From Aquimarina sediminis (GTDB taxonomy: Bacteria; Bacteroidota; Bacteroidia; Flavobacteriales; Flavobacteriaceae), in NCBI RefSeq assembly GCF_002895435.1, contig NZ_POYJ01000006.1:124001-188000 (forward strand): a stretch of 64,000 nt of DNA, read 5' to 3'. A program made the translations under genes and the position numbers. The notes under the pieces were generated by a model. That model saw only the letters and a program-made list of their open reading frames with translations, was not told the DNA's origin and did no database searches. Position 1 is the stretch's first letter, and each line of letters opens with the position of its first letter. Of the stretch, positions 9,429-18,182 are shown piece after piece.

Positions 9429-9602
9429 ATGCTAGAAGCTCTTTCTGAAGAAACCCAGCTAATTTTAATGGTAATAGCAATTGCTATCCTTTTTGTTTTT
9501 GTTTCGTTAAATACCAAAAAGAATAAAAACAAACTTTATAATCGCGATGAGCGCAATTACAGGAAGAATTACTTCAAAAAGAAAAAGAAGAAACATTCTT
9601 AA
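9429..9602 (+). CDS. Small single-pass membrane protein, 57 aa
   Basis: An ATG at 9429 opens 57 codons ending at TAA 9600-9602. Residues 10-27 (TQLILMVIAIAILFVFVS) form a transmembrane segment. The rest is strongly basic, with Lys-rich stretches ending KKKKKKHS. The acidic N-terminus and basic C-terminus predict the tail in the cytoplasm. It lies 14 bp before the cobalamin adenosyltransferase gene, so they are probably co-transcribed. I do not recognise a family; the clean topology and tight spacing support a real gene. Confidence 0.6.
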   Translation: MLEALSEETQLILMVIAIAILFVFVSLNTKKNKNKLYNRDERNYRKNYFKKKKKKHS

Positions 9603-9616
9603 AGTATAAAATGTAA

Positions 9617-10192
9617 ATGAAAATATATACAAAGACTGGAGACAAAGGAACTACTGCTCTATTTGGAGGCACCCGAGTCCCTAAACATCATATTCGTATC
9701 GATAGTTATGGTACTGTTGACGAATTAAACTCTCATATTGGTCTAATTAGAGATCAAAAAGTGGATAACATTACCAAAAACACATTAATCAATATACAAG
9801 ATAAACTTTTTACGGTTGGAGCTGTCTTGGCAACTGATCCCGAAAAAGCCATTTTAAAAAATGGTGAAAAAAGATTGAATATACCAACAATCAATATAGA
9901 GGACATTGAACTTTTAGAGAAAGAAATCGACAAAATGAATGAATCCTTACCTCCTATGACACATTTTGTATTACCAGGAGGGCATCAAACTGTGTCATTC
10001 TGTCACATTGCTCGCTGTGTATGCCGAAGGGCAGAGCGTTTGGCTACTGCACTGCATGAAATAACGCCTTTTGAGGAGTTTACATTACAGTATTTAAACA
10101 GACTATCTGACTATCTTTTTGTACTGGCACGAAAGTTGTCCCACGATTTAAAAGCAGATGAAATTGAATGGATTCCTAAAAAAAATTCTTAA
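9617..10192 (+). CDS. Cob(I)alamin adenosyltransferase, PduO type
   Basis: Makes adenosylcobalamin from cob(I)alamin and ATP. The N-terminal ATP-binding motif TKTGDKGTTALFGG is at residues 5-18, and the family motifs CRRAERLATAL (about 134-144) and LNRLSDYLFVLAR (about 160-172) are present. The length of 191 aa is usual for the PduO/MMAB family. Adenosylcobalamin is the cofactor of methylmalonyl-CoA mutase, and the mutase chaperone MeaB is encoded 11 kb away in this window, so the two probably serve the same pathway. Confidence 0.95.
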   Translation: MKIYTKTGDKGTTALFGGTRVPKHHIRIDSYGTVDELNSHIGLIRDQKVDNITKNTLINIQDKLFTVGAVLATDPEKAILKNGEKRLNIPTINIEDIELLEKEIDKMNESLPPMTHFVLPGGHQTVSFCHIARCVCRRAERLATALHEITPFEEFTLQYLNRLSDYLFVLARKLSHDLKADEIEWIPKKNS

Positions 10193-10276
10193 TTTCTTAA
10201 ATTACTGCTAAGTTTATAAATGATAACAAAAAAAATCACGTTCTTATAATTATTGTCTAAATAATTAATTTTTTAC

Positions 10277-10306
10277 TTGACTTTTTAAACTAAAAAATTA
10301 TTTTTG
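10277..10306 (+). promoter_or_regulatory. Promoter of the DUF2795 gene
   Basis: The -33 box TTG (10277-10279) and -7 box TATTTTTG (10299-10306, matching TAnnTTTG) are separated by 19 nt. They lie just 24 nt before the ATG at 10330. This is one of the cleanest Bacteroidota housekeeping promoters in the window. Confidence 0.65.
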
Positions 10307-10329
10307 CAAAAAATTAAACCAGTAAACAT

Positions 10330-10551
10330 ATGTATTGGACTTTAGAATTAGCATCTTATTTAAGTGATGCGCCCTGGCCAGCTACAAAAGACGAATTAAT
10401 TGATTACGCTATTCGTACTGGAGCGCCTTTAGAGGTTGTAGAAAACCTACAAGCAATTGAAGATGAAGGAGATTCATATGATTCTATAGAGGAAATATGG
10501 CCAGATTATCCTACAGATGAGGATTATCTTTGGAATGAGGATGAATATTAA
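10330..10551 (+). CDS. DUF2795 domain protein, 73 aa
   Basis: Small acidic protein starting MYWTLELASYLSDAPWPATK, which matches the widely conserved Bacteroidota DUF2795 family. The segment YAIRTGAPLEVVENLQAIED is also typical. The C-terminus is rich in Asp, Glu and Tyr. No enzymatic motif is visible and the function is unknown. It has its own promoter and a terminator directly behind it, so it is a single-gene transcript. Confidence 0.85.
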   Translation: MYWTLELASYLSDAPWPATKDELIDYAIRTGAPLEVVENLQAIEDEGDSYDSIEEIWPDYPTDEDYLWNEDEY

Positions 10552-10569
10552 ATAAATCAAATAGTATCA

Positions 10570-10595
10570 AAAGTCTCGCAAGAGGCTTTTTTTTT
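10570..10595 (+). terminator. Intrinsic terminator of the DUF2795 gene
   Basis: Stem AGTCTC (10572-10577) / GAGGCT (10582-10587) with loop GCAA, followed by eight T. It begins 18 bp after the stop codon. Confidence 0.85.
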
Positions 10596-10625
10596 GCGTA
10601 AATTACGTCGCTTTTTTTAGGCTAG

Positions 10626-10633
10626 TAACTTTG
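10626..10633 (+). promoter_or_regulatory. -7 box of secA
   Basis: TAACTTTG matches TAnnTTTG exactly. No good -33 TTG is visible at the usual spacing. It would give a leader of about 148 nt before secA, long for this organism's genes. Confidence 0.45.
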
Positions 10634-10651
10634 CACAAAACATTGTATAAT

Positions 10652-10741
10652 ATGACCACTTTAGGTCATGAGATAACTTGTAGAGTCCATACATTGGAGT
10701 CTTACTCGAGTATTGCCTTGAAAAAAGGTAAGATCAGTTAA
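10652..10741 (+). CDS. Possible 29-aa leader peptide upstream of secA
   Basis: An ATG at 10652 opens 29 codons (beginning MTTLGHEITC, ending ALKKGKIS) with TAA at 10739-10741, 44 bp before the secA start and in a different frame. It lies wholly within the presumed secA leader, about 18 nt after the -7 box. The peptide has no hydrophobic segment, unlike SecM-type arrest peptides, and no strong ribosome binding site. The leader also contains small hairpins, such as ATGACC/GGTCAT (10652-10669) and AATTTCA/TGAAATT near 10740. Coding status is uncertain. Confidence 0.25.
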   Translation: MTTLGHEITCRVHTLESYSSIALKKGKIS

Positions 10742-10785
10742 TTTCATTTTGAAATTAAATCTCATTAAACACACAACCATATATT

Positions 10786-13700
10786 ATGGGAATTTTAGAT
10801 TCTGTATTAAAAGTATTTGTTGGAGATAAGTCCAAAAAAGATATAAAAGAAATTCAGCCAAAAGTCGAATTGATAAAAAAGGCAGAAACAGCGCTTAAAG
10901 GTCTTTCGAATGATGAATTACGAGCTAAAACTATTGAATTTAAAGATAGAATAAATGAAGCTCGCGCCGAAATTAACTCTAAGATAGAAACTCTTAAAGA
11001 ACAAGCTAATATCACAGAGGATATAGACAAAAAAGAAGATATCTATAGTGAAATAGACTCTTTAAAAGAAGAGGCTTATAAAACTACAGAAAAAGCTTTA
11101 AATGATATCCTTCCTGAAGCTTTTGCCGTAGTAAAAGAAACAGCAACACGTTTTGCTAACAACCAGTCTATCGAAGTTACAGCTTCTGCATATGATAGAG
11201 AACTTTCTGGTACCAGAGATCATATTACACTCGATGGAGAAAAAGCAATATGGGCAACAAGTTGGGACGCCGCGGGTAAAGAAGTAAAATGGGACATGAT
11301 TCATTATGATGTTCAACTTGTTGGAGGTATTACACTGCACGAAGGTAAAGTAGCCGAAATGCAAACTGGAGAAGGAAAAACTCTAGTAGCAACACTTCCT
11401 GTATATCTTAATGCACTTTCTGGTAATGGTGTTCACTTAGTTACGGTAAACGATTACCTGGCTCGTCGTGATAGCGAATGGATGGCTCCTATTTTTCAGT
11501 TTCATGGTCTGACTGTAGATTGTATCGATAATCACAGACCAAACTCTGAAGAACGTAGAGCTGCCTATAATGCAGATATTACCTATGGTACTAATAACGA
11601 ATTTGGTTTTGACTACCTAAGGGATAATATGTCTCATGCACCCGAAGATCTGGTACAACGCCCACATAATTATGCTATTATTGATGAAGTAGATTCTGTA
11701 TTAATTGACGATGCTCGTACACCTTTAATTATTTCTGGACCTATTCCAAAAGGAGATATACATGAATTCGATCAATTAAAACCAAAAATTAGTGATATCG
11801 TTTCGGTACAACAAAAATACCTTACCACCGTTTTAGCCGAAGCTAAAAAATTGATTAAAGAAGGAGATAGTAAAGAAGGGGGCTTTAAATTATTACAAGT
11901 TTATAGAGGAATCCCAAAAAACAAAGCATTAATCAAGTTTTTAAGTGAAGAAGGGGTAAAACAATTACTTCAAAAAACAGAAAACTTTTATATGCAGGAC
12001 AACAACCGCGAAATGCATAAGATTGATGCGGACTTGTACTATGTTATAGAAGAAAAAAATAACCAGATCGATCTTACCGATAAAGGTGTAGAATACCTTT
12101 CTGGAAAGGATGACCCTGATTTCTTTGTCCTACCCCAAATTGGTATGGAAATCGCTAAAATTGAAGGCGGAGGGTTATCCAAAGAAGAAGAAGCCGAAAA
12201 GAAAGAAGATCTTTTTAGAGACTATAGCGTAAAAAGTGAACGTATCCATACACTACGTCAATTACTAAAAGCGTATTCATTATTCGAAAAAGATGTAGAA
12301 TATGTTGTAATGGATAATAAGGTAAAAATCGTAGATGAGCAAACGGGTCGTATCATGGATGGGCGTCGATACAGTGATGGATTACATCAGGCTATCGAAG
12401 CTAAAGAAAATGTAAAGATCGAAGATGCCACCCAAACATTTGCTACAGTTACACTTCAGAATTATTTCCGTATGTATGGTAAGCTTTCGGGAATGACAGG
12501 AACAGCTGTTACCGAAGCAGGTGAGCTTTGGGAAATCTACAAATTAGACGTAGTAGAAATACCTACCAACCGACCTATTGCCAGACACGACAGAGAAGAT
12601 CTCGTATACAAAACTAAACGAGAAAAATACAATGCAGTAATAGAAGAAGTTACAGAACTATCTCGCGCAGGAAGACCGGTATTGATAGGTACTACCTCTG
12701 TAGAAATATCAGAATTGCTAGGACGAATGCTTACTATTCGTAAAGTACCGCATAATGTACTTAATGCAAAACTTCATAAAAAAGAGGCTGATATTGTTGC
12801 CGAAGCTGGTAATGCCGGTGTAGTAACAATTGCTACCAATATGGCTGGACGTGGTACTGATATAAAACTATCAGACGAAGTAAAAGCTGCAGGAGGATTA
12901 GCAATCGTTGGTACAGAACGCCATGATTCTCGTCGTGTTGACAGACAATTACGTGGTCGTGCTGGTCGTCAAGGAGATCCAGGAAGCTCTCAGTTCTATG
13001 TATCCCTAGAAGACAACCTGATGCGTCTATTTGGCTCTGAGCGTATTGCCAAAATGATGGATAGAATGGGACTAAAAGAAGGAGAAGTGATACAACATTC
13101 TATGATCTCTAAGTCTATCGAAAGAGCTCAGAAAAAAGTAGAAGAAAACAACTTTGGTGTGCGTAAACGACTTCTGGAGTACGATGACGTAATGAATGCA
13201 CAACGTGAAGTAGTCTACAAACGTCGTTACCATGCATTGTTTGGAGAGCGTCTTCGTGTGGATATCGCCAATATGATATACGATACAGTAGAAGTCATTA
13301 CAGAAGGAAACAAAATGACTCAAGACTTTAAAAATTTCGAATTTGAATTAATTCGCTATTTTTCTATGAGCAGCCCTATTTCTGAAGCAGAATTTGAAAA
13401 GGGAGATACTTTAAAAATTGCAGGAGAAGTATACAAAGTGGCTTATGAGCATTATCAAAACAAAATGAAACGTAATGCTGAAACTGCGTATCCAATAATT
13501 AAACAAGTACATGAAGATCCTTCTAGTAACTATGAAAGGATTCTGGTACCGTTTACAGATGGAGTAAAAAGTATAAATGTTGCTACAGATTTACAAAAAG
13601 CATATGAATCTGAAGGAAAGCAATTAATTACAGATTTCGAAAAAAACATCACGCTTGCCATTATTGATGATGCTTGGAAAACACACCTTCGTAAGATGGA

Positions 13701-14142
13701 TGAATTAAAACAAAGTGTTCAACTAGCTGTTCATGAACAAAAAGATCCTTTGCTTATTTATAAATTTGAAGCTTTCGAGCTATTTAAAGCAATGATCGAA
13801 GAGGTTAATAAAGATGTAATTTCATTCTTATTTAAGGGAGAATTGCCTACGGGTAATACTCAGGATATTTCTGAAGCTCGACAAGTAAGAAGAAAGGAAA
13901 AGCTAGAAACATCAAAAGAGGAAATCCCGAATATGGATGAGCGTGCTGCTCAAAATAGAGCTGCAGGGCAAACGCAAGGAAAACCTCAAGTCACAGAAAC
14001 TATTGTTCGAGAGCAACCAAAAATTGGTCGTAATGATAAAGTTACTATCAAACATATAATGAGCGGAGAGAACAAAGTTGTAAAATACAAGCAAGCCATT
14101 CCTTTAATTGAAAAAGGAGAATGGGTGCTTACCAATGATTAA
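10786..14142 (+). CDS. secA: Preprotein translocase ATPase SecA
   Basis: Motor of the general secretion pathway. Walker A is in MQTGEGKTLVATLP, and the DEAD-like motif is DEVDSVLIDDARTPLIISG. The helicase signature GRAGRQGDPGSSQFYVSLED and the downstream GSERIAKMMDRMG are intact. At 1118 aa it is about 200 residues longer than E. coli SecA. Part of this is a Lys/Glu-rich insertion of about 110 residues straight after the DARTPLIISGP motif, as seen in other Bacteroidota. The C-terminal Cys-rich zinc motif that binds SecB is absent; the protein ends GEWVLTND. It is followed by a bidirectional terminator. Confidence 0.98.
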   Translation: MGILDSVLKVFVGDKSKKDIKEIQPKVELIKKAETALKGLSNDELRAKTIEFKDRINEARAEINSKIETLKEQANITEDIDKKEDIYSEIDSLKEEAYKTTEKALNDILPEAFAVVKETATRFANNQSIEVTASAYDRELSGTRDHITLDGEKAIWATSWDAAGKEVKWDMIHYDVQLVGGITLHEGKVAEMQTGEGKTLVATLPVYLNALSGNGVHLVTVNDYLARRDSEWMAPIFQFHGLTVDCIDNHRPNSEERRAAYNADITYGTNNEFGFDYLRDNMSHAPEDLVQRPHNYAIIDEVDSVLIDDARTPLIISGPIPKGDIHEFDQLKPKISDIVSVQQKYLTTVLAEAKKLIKEGDSKEGGFKLLQVYRGIPKNKALIKFLSEEGVKQLLQKTENFYMQDNNREMHKIDADLYYVIEEKNNQIDLTDKGVEYLSGKDDPDFFVLPQIGMEIAKIEGGGLSKEEEAEKKEDLFRDYSVKSERIHTLRQLLKAYSLFEKDVEYVVMDNKVKIVDEQTGRIMDGRRYSDGLHQAIEAKENVKIEDATQTFATVTLQNYFRMYGKLSGMTGTAVTEAGELWEIYKLDVVEIPTNRPIARHDREDLVYKTKREKYNAVIEEVTELSRAGRPVLIGTTSVEISELLGRMLTIRKVPHNVLNAKLHKKEADIVAEAGNAGVVTIATNMAGRGTDIKLSDEVKAAGGLAIVGTERHDSRRVDRQLRGRAGRQGDPGSSQFYVSLEDNLMRLFGSERIAKMMDRMGLKEGEVIQHSMISKSIERAQKKVEENNFGVRKRLLEYDDVMNAQREVVYKRRYHALFGERLRVDIANMIYDTVEVITEGNKMTQDFKNFEFELIRYFSMSSPISEAEFEKGDTLKIAGEVYKVAYEHYQNKMKRNAETAYPIIKQVHEDPSSNYERILVPFTDGVKSINVATDLQKAYESEGKQLITDFEKNITLAIIDDAWKTHLRKMDELKQSVQLAVHEQKDPLLIYKFEAFELFKAMIEEVNKDVISFLFKGELPTGNTQDISEARQVRRKEKLETSKEEIPNMDERAAQNRAAGQTQGKPQVTETIVREQPKIGRNDKVTIKHIMSGENKVVKYKQAIPLIEKGEWVLTND

Positions 14143-14163
14143 AAAAATTATTCCTTTATATAT

Positions 14164-14203
14164 AAAAACAAAACCTGAAGTAGTTACTTCAGGTTTTGTT
14201 TTT
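14164..14203. terminator. Bidirectional terminator between secA and the PilJ-type gene
   Basis: AAAACAAAACCTGAAGTA and its exact complement flank a 2-nt centre (about 14165-14202), giving A-runs on one side and T-runs on the other. It serves two convergent genes. Confidence 0.85.
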
Positions 14204-14233
14204 ATATCACTTCATTAAATACATAGAAACATG

Positions 14234-15106
14234 CTATATATTTATTCTTTCGTACAACAACGTTATCTCATTAAATACTTTGGTTAACTCATTACTCATT
14301 TTATACACTTCTGCTTCTTCAAACTCTTGATTGGTTAGCTTACTAGTATTTTTCTTAATAGCATTCCACTTAGAAAATGCTAATCCTATCTTCTCATCAA
14401 TTTTAGGAGTATTAAACTTGGATATTAGTAATTTATTAATAGCTCCATCCAATTCATGAAAAACATTACTAAGCATTTGGCTAGAGTTTTTATTTTTAAG
14501 TTCTACTCTATTTGCATAATAATAAAATGCTAAGCGTTGAGCCAACATCCTTTGTCTTCCTGAAATATTTATTAAACTTTCTAACTCTAATATATCTTCT
14601 ATTGTGCTAGACTTCTCAATACCATCTTGACTATTTTGAATTGAATTTCTAGATTCGGAAATGATGGATACTACAACATCGTTTGTCGCTTTTAACAAAT
14701 CTGTATTTGTATCTATTATCTTTTTTGCGTTATCATAATTTGGTTGATCATCAATAAGGTTTTTAAAACTTTTCCATAACTCATTTACTTTTACTAATCG
14801 GCTAGTAGTTTCTTTGAACTTACAGTTTTGTATAAGAACACGGTTTTGCTCTTCAAAAACTATTTGACTTGACAGTAGATCTCTTTTTGCTTGCGCATCA
14901 TTAGTATTATTAAGTAGATACAAATATGCTTTAGATATTTTTTGAGTAAGCATTCGCTGTTTACCCGAAACATTAATAGCATTATTAAATGATAGTGATC
15001 CATATTCATTACTTTTTTGTGAATATAGTTGTGGCGAATTCATATGTATTAATCCTATTGCAAATAACATTATTACAAACTTAAAAGAGGGTGTTTTACT
15101 TTTCAT
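14234..15106 (-). CDS. Secreted protein with two PilJ/NarX-type sensor repeats
   Basis: Periplasmic or anchored protein of 290 aa with an N-terminal signal segment (residues about 10-30). Two copies of the type IV pili methyl-accepting chemotaxis N-terminal domain are visible: INVSGKQRMLTQKISKAYL near residue 45 and INISGRQRMLAQRLAFYYY near residue 182. The P-box-like (S/R)GxQRMLxQ helix is the ligand-sensing feature of NarX/NarQ and PilJ; in NarX it senses nitrate. There is no kinase or methyl-accepting domain, so it is a stand-alone sensor-like protein. The ligand is unknown. Confidence 0.8.
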   Translation of the reverse strand: MKSKTPSFKFVIMLFAIGLIHMNSPQLYSQKSNEYGSLSFNNAINVSGKQRMLTQKISKAYLYLLNNTNDAQAKRDLLSSQIVFEEQNRVLIQNCKFKETTSRLVKVNELWKSFKNLIDDQPNYDNAKKIIDTNTDLLKATNDVVVSIISESRNSIQNSQDGIEKSSTIEDILELESLINISGRQRMLAQRLAFYYYANRVELKNKNSSQMLSNVFHELDGAINKLLISKFNTPKIDEKIGLAFSKWNAIKKNTSKLTNQEFEEAEVYKMSNELTKVFNEITLLYERINI

Positions 15107-15535
15107 CTGGGTAGATTTAATGGTTTATTATTTTTAACAAACAACAAGTAATTGAGTATGCTTTTTACACCAATACTCAGGAGAGGTTCTTGTTGATTTG
15201 CAACGCAAAAGTATTTTAGACTACACCCAAGAAATATGACCTTTGTCAGTATATAAGTCCACCCAAATAAGTATACCAAGACGTAGCTTACTGTTTAACA
15301 GTACCAATTTTGATTTTTATTTAGAGTTTTGCTAAAAAATAATTTTGAATTCTTTATCAAGTTCTTTTAAGCAACTTATAATTGTAAAAAAATCTTCAAT
15401 ATCACTCAAAAAAGACAATAATTACTATAGATCAAAAGTAGTTTTACAAAAAGAATTGATTATCCTATAAACCCTCAGACAATCGCATTTACATTTAGTC
15501 ATATGAAGTAAAAAACCAATAATACTGGCTAGTAA
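15107..15535. other. Intergenic region of 429 bp
   Basis: AT-rich spacer between two minus-strand genes. It should contain the promoter of the PilJ-type gene and the 3' end of the sigma factor operon. I see no ORF, no clear hairpin and no repeat in it. Confidence 0.5.
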
Positions 15536-15931
15536 CTATAGAGAATAATCCTTGTCAATTCTTCTTTTCAATATTGGTATTTGAACAAAAAACAAAATTG
15601 CAAGAAATAGAATACCATAAATAGTTGATTTATGAAAAGTGAAATCAGAAAATGGGTTTTGAAGGTTCACTTTATCAAAAAAAGAAAAATCAATTACTGT
15701 AAAAAAAGACTCTTTATTATCTGGTAAAAATGGTATTACCCCAACCAAAATAAGTGTTATCACCCCAATAACAAGCCAATTTTTATTAGAAATCAAAGGT
15801 TTATATGCCTTCACTTGTTGTCCTTCAGAAACTTCGATCTGATTCATCACAGCTTTCATAAACCCAGAAGAAGGCTGATCTACCCCAGCTTCTTTAACCA
15901 AATACTTAATATCCTTATATTGCTCTTCCAT
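15536..15931 (-). CDS. Putative membrane partner (anti-sigma-like) of the ECF sigma factor
   Basis: Protein of 131 aa with a short cytoplasmic N-terminal part (MEEQYKDIKYLVKEAGVDQP) and two transmembrane segments (about 50-68, WLVIGVITLILVGVIPFL, and about 104-122). It overlaps the sigma gene by 17 bp. The N-terminal helix LVKEAGVDQPSSGFMKAVMN resembles the cytoplasmic part of small anti-sigma proteins in Bacteroidota. No zinc-binding HxxxCxxC motif is present. Its role is inferred from position and topology. Confidence 0.65.
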   Translation of the reverse strand: MEEQYKDIKYLVKEAGVDQPSSGFMKAVMNQIEVSEGQQVKAYKPLISNKNWLVIGVITLILVGVIPFLPDNKESFFTVIDFSFFDKVNLQNPFSDFTFHKSTIYGILFLAILFFVQIPILKRRIDKDYSL

Positions 15932-16502
15932 TTTTATTACTAATTTCTGGCAAAATGTGCTGCCCTAATATCGAATATAGTTTTTTTCTGCTACGATATA
16001 GTTTAATTTTCACATTATCTGCTGTTAAACCTACAATTTCTACTATTTCTTTTACACTTTTCTCTTCAAAGTAATAAAGTGTAACAATAGCCGCTTCTTC
16101 TTCGGGAAGTTTCAAGATGCTATCTGAAATAATTTTTTTTCTTTCTTTTTCTTGTAAATAATTTAAAGCGTCACTCACCCGCTCTATTTCTCCTTCACTA
16201 ACTTCTTCAATAAGTTCAGAAGTTATCATTCGCTTACTTACTTTTATTGCATCTAGGCTTTTGCGATATGCGATGGTATATAGCCAAGTAGAAAACTTGG
16301 CATCTCCGCGATACTTACTCAGAGACTTAAATGCTTTAATAAAACTATCTTGTGCAACCTCTTCTGCTTGCTCCTTATTTTTAAGCATACGATATACTAC
16401 AGTATAAACCAAGCCCTGATAGCGTTCTACTAACACCGAAAAAGCATTCACTTTTCCCTCTAACACCTGGGTAATATAATATTGATCTGATTGATGGTTC
16501 AT
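15915..16502 (-). CDS. RNA polymerase sigma factor, ECF family
   Basis: Sigma-70 region 2 is seen in VERYQGLVYTVVYRMLKNKEQAEEVAQDSF with the core-binding FSTWLYTIAYRKSLD. Region 4 is the C-terminal LPEEEAAIVTLYYFEEKSVK through LYRSRKKLYSIL. I place the start at 16502 (MNHQSDQYYITQVLEGKVNA), giving 195 aa. The frame is open to 16577 but those 25 residues are hydrophobic and not sigma-like. It is the first gene of a two-gene operon with the membrane partner and is divergent from the DUF6249 gene. Confidence 0.9.
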   Translation of the reverse strand: MNHQSDQYYITQVLEGKVNAFSVLVERYQGLVYTVVYRMLKNKEQAEEVAQDSFIKAFKSLSKYRGDAKFSTWLYTIAYRKSLDAIKVSKRMITSELIEEVSEGEIERVSDALNYLQEKERKKIISDSILKLPEEEAAIVTLYYFEEKSVKEIVEIVGLTADNVKIKLYRSRKKLYSILGQHILPEISNKNGRAI

Positions 16503-16650
16503 TCTTTCATATGACGATACTAGGTAATTATCGGTTACATAAATACTAATAAAAAGTACAATTATTTTTTTTATCATTTTTGTAACCGTCTCAAATCATT
16601 GCTCGTCTTAATAAGAAAACGAACAGTATTAATCTTTTAAATTAAAAAAC

Positions 16651-16998
16651 ATGGGAGCAGAAATTATTATTATACCTGCAATTTTTGGATGTATTTTTGG
16701 AATTTTTTATTTGTTTATTTCTTCAAGAAATAAAGAACGTATGGCCTTGATAGAAAAAGGGGCAGATGCATCAATTTTTTACAGTAGCAAGGAAAAAAGA
16801 GTAACTCCTATCTGGAAAATTGTGTTTCTAAATTTTTCATTGTTATTAATGGGAATAGGGACAGGAATTTTTATAGCAGGGATTCTACATTACACCTTAG
16901 GAGTAGAAGACAGTATAGCTTTTCCTGGCACCATCTTTTTAATGGCAGGTATTGGGTTGTTTACTGGTTTTAATATGACTAAAAACCTGGATAAATAA
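16651..16998 (+). CDS. DUF6249 family membrane protein, 115 aa
   Basis: Small protein with three hydrophobic segments (about 3-24, 52-77 and 88-108) and the conserved cytosolic piece SSRNKERMALIEKGADASIF, typical of the DUF6249 family. In Bacteroidota such genes are often divergent from an ECF sigma factor operon, as here, which suggests a link to its regulation. No catalytic residues are visible. The gene ends in a strong palindromic terminator. Confidence 0.8.
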   Translation: MGAEIIIIPAIFGCIFGIFYLFISSRNKERMALIEKGADASIFYSSKEKRVTPIWKIVFLNFSLLLMGIGTGIFIAGILHYTLGVEDSIAFPGTIFLMAGIGLFTGFNMTKNLDK

Positions 16999-17015
16999 CA
17001 CTAAACTCACACAAC

Positions 17016-17051
17016 AAAAAAAGGTCTTTCTAGCTAGAAAGACCTTTTTTT
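17016..17051. terminator. Bidirectional terminator, 36-bp perfect palindrome
   Basis: Arms of 18 bp (AAAAAAAGGTCTTTCTAG and its complement) meet without a spacer at AGCT. It separates the convergent DUF6249 gene and the 213-aa secreted protein gene. Confidence 0.9.
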
Positions 17052-17068
17052 ATTTGATATTATTTTTT

Positions 17069-17710
17069 TTACATATCTGCAACAAGATCATCGCTATCTA
17101 CATATTTTTCAATAACAACAGATTCTCCTCTATTGTTCTCTAGTACATAAACACCAACTGGTAATTGACTAAGATCTATAACATTTGTTGTTTTTGACAA
17201 TATGTGTACTGTATTCTTTACTTCAAACAATTTAATCTTATCTCCTTCCTCAAATTCATCTACAGTAACAAAGTCTCCTTCTCTTGTAATTGCCAAAAGA
17301 TTAGTCTCTGCATTTTCATAATAATGAATAAACTCTTGTTCTACACTAATTTCTGCAGGTCTATAAGTAATCTCATTATCATTTTCTACAACAAACTCAC
17401 TCTCTGTATTTTCTAACACCCCTTGAATATCAATTCCTTCTTCTAGACGAACAATAACTACAGATCTCCCTTCACTATTTTCAAGTAAGTATGATCCCAT
17501 AGGCAATTGACTTAAATCTATCTCTCCATGAGTCTTAGACAAAATATGATCACCACTCTCTACTTCAAATAATTTAATTTTATCTCCTTCCTGAAAATCT
17601 ACAACCATAACTGTAAGACCTTCCATCTCTACTTCTAAAGATTGGTCTAAGTCATTTGCATAACTATTTAGAATTAAAAATAAACTGAAAAAAAATGTCA
17701 TCAATCTCAT
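17069..17710 (-). CDS. Secreted protein made of two tandem sorting-domain-like repeats
   Basis: A protein of 213 aa with a signal peptide (residues 1-18, ending NSYA). It consists of two repeats: EEGDKIKLFEV/QEGDKIKLFEV, then HILSKT, then IDLSQLP(M/V)G(S/V)Y(L/V)LEN and SVVI. The second half of each repeat (DLSQLPxGxYxLEN...SVVI) closely resembles the C-terminal type A sorting domain of the type IX secretion system. Here, however, the sorting-like units make up nearly the whole protein, without an N-terminal cargo. The function is unknown. The gene has no operon partner. Confidence 0.65.
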   Translation of the reverse strand: MRLMTFFFSLFLILNSYANDLDQSLEVEMEGLTVMVVDFQEGDKIKLFEVESGDHILSKTHGEIDLSQLPMGSYLLENSEGRSVVIVRLEEGIDIQGVLENTESEFVVENDNEITYRPAEISVEQEFIHYYENAETNLLAITREGDFVTVDEFEEGDKIKLFEVKNTVHILSKTTNVIDLSQLPVGVYVLENNRGESVVIEKYVDSDDLVADM

Positions 17711-18182
17711 CCTTTGTGTACTTTATTACGGTTTTCCCACACAATAATATTACATAATTATAGTTAAACAAATTAAAAACCAGACTTTTAGATCAAGTGT
17801 TTTCGATTTTCGATAAAAGACACAAAAAACGTTAAATTTTCATTTATTTAACGTTAATTCCCTAAAAATCAATTATTTACATTTACAAAACGTTAAGAAA
17901 AACAGATAAAAGGCATGATTAACTGGATTAAGAGACTAATCCTGTATTCTTCTTACGTTTTACCCTTCGTTGAATAAAACAGAAAAAAATGTCTAGAGAG
18001 TAAATTTCCCCAAATACATTTGGTAACAATTTTATATAAAACTCACTCTTTCGAAAAACAAAAACCTGTTAATCAGATTAATAAAATTCATATTACAATA
18101 ATCAACATAAACTAAAAAAGCCCTATCAGTTTTACCGATAGAGCTTTTCTATAATTAACACTATATTACTATGAACAAAAAC
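17711..18182. other. Intergenic region of 472 bp with three AACGTTAA sites
   Basis: The octamer AACGTTAA occurs at 17850-17857 and 17889-17896, and AACGTTAAAT at 17828-17837 forms a 10-bp inverted repeat with ATTTAACGTT (17846-17855). The sites lie 118-186 bp upstream of the 213-aa gene. They may be regulator binding sites. I see no ORF here. The terminator of the DUF4097-like operon lies at 18115-18146. Confidence 0.35.
18115..18146 (-). terminator. Terminator of the second sigma factor operon
   Basis: On the minus strand GCTCTATC pairs with GATAGGGC (one G-U) around a 9-nt loop and is followed by TTTTTT. It lies about 37 bp beyond the stop of the DUF4097-like gene. Confidence 0.8.
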
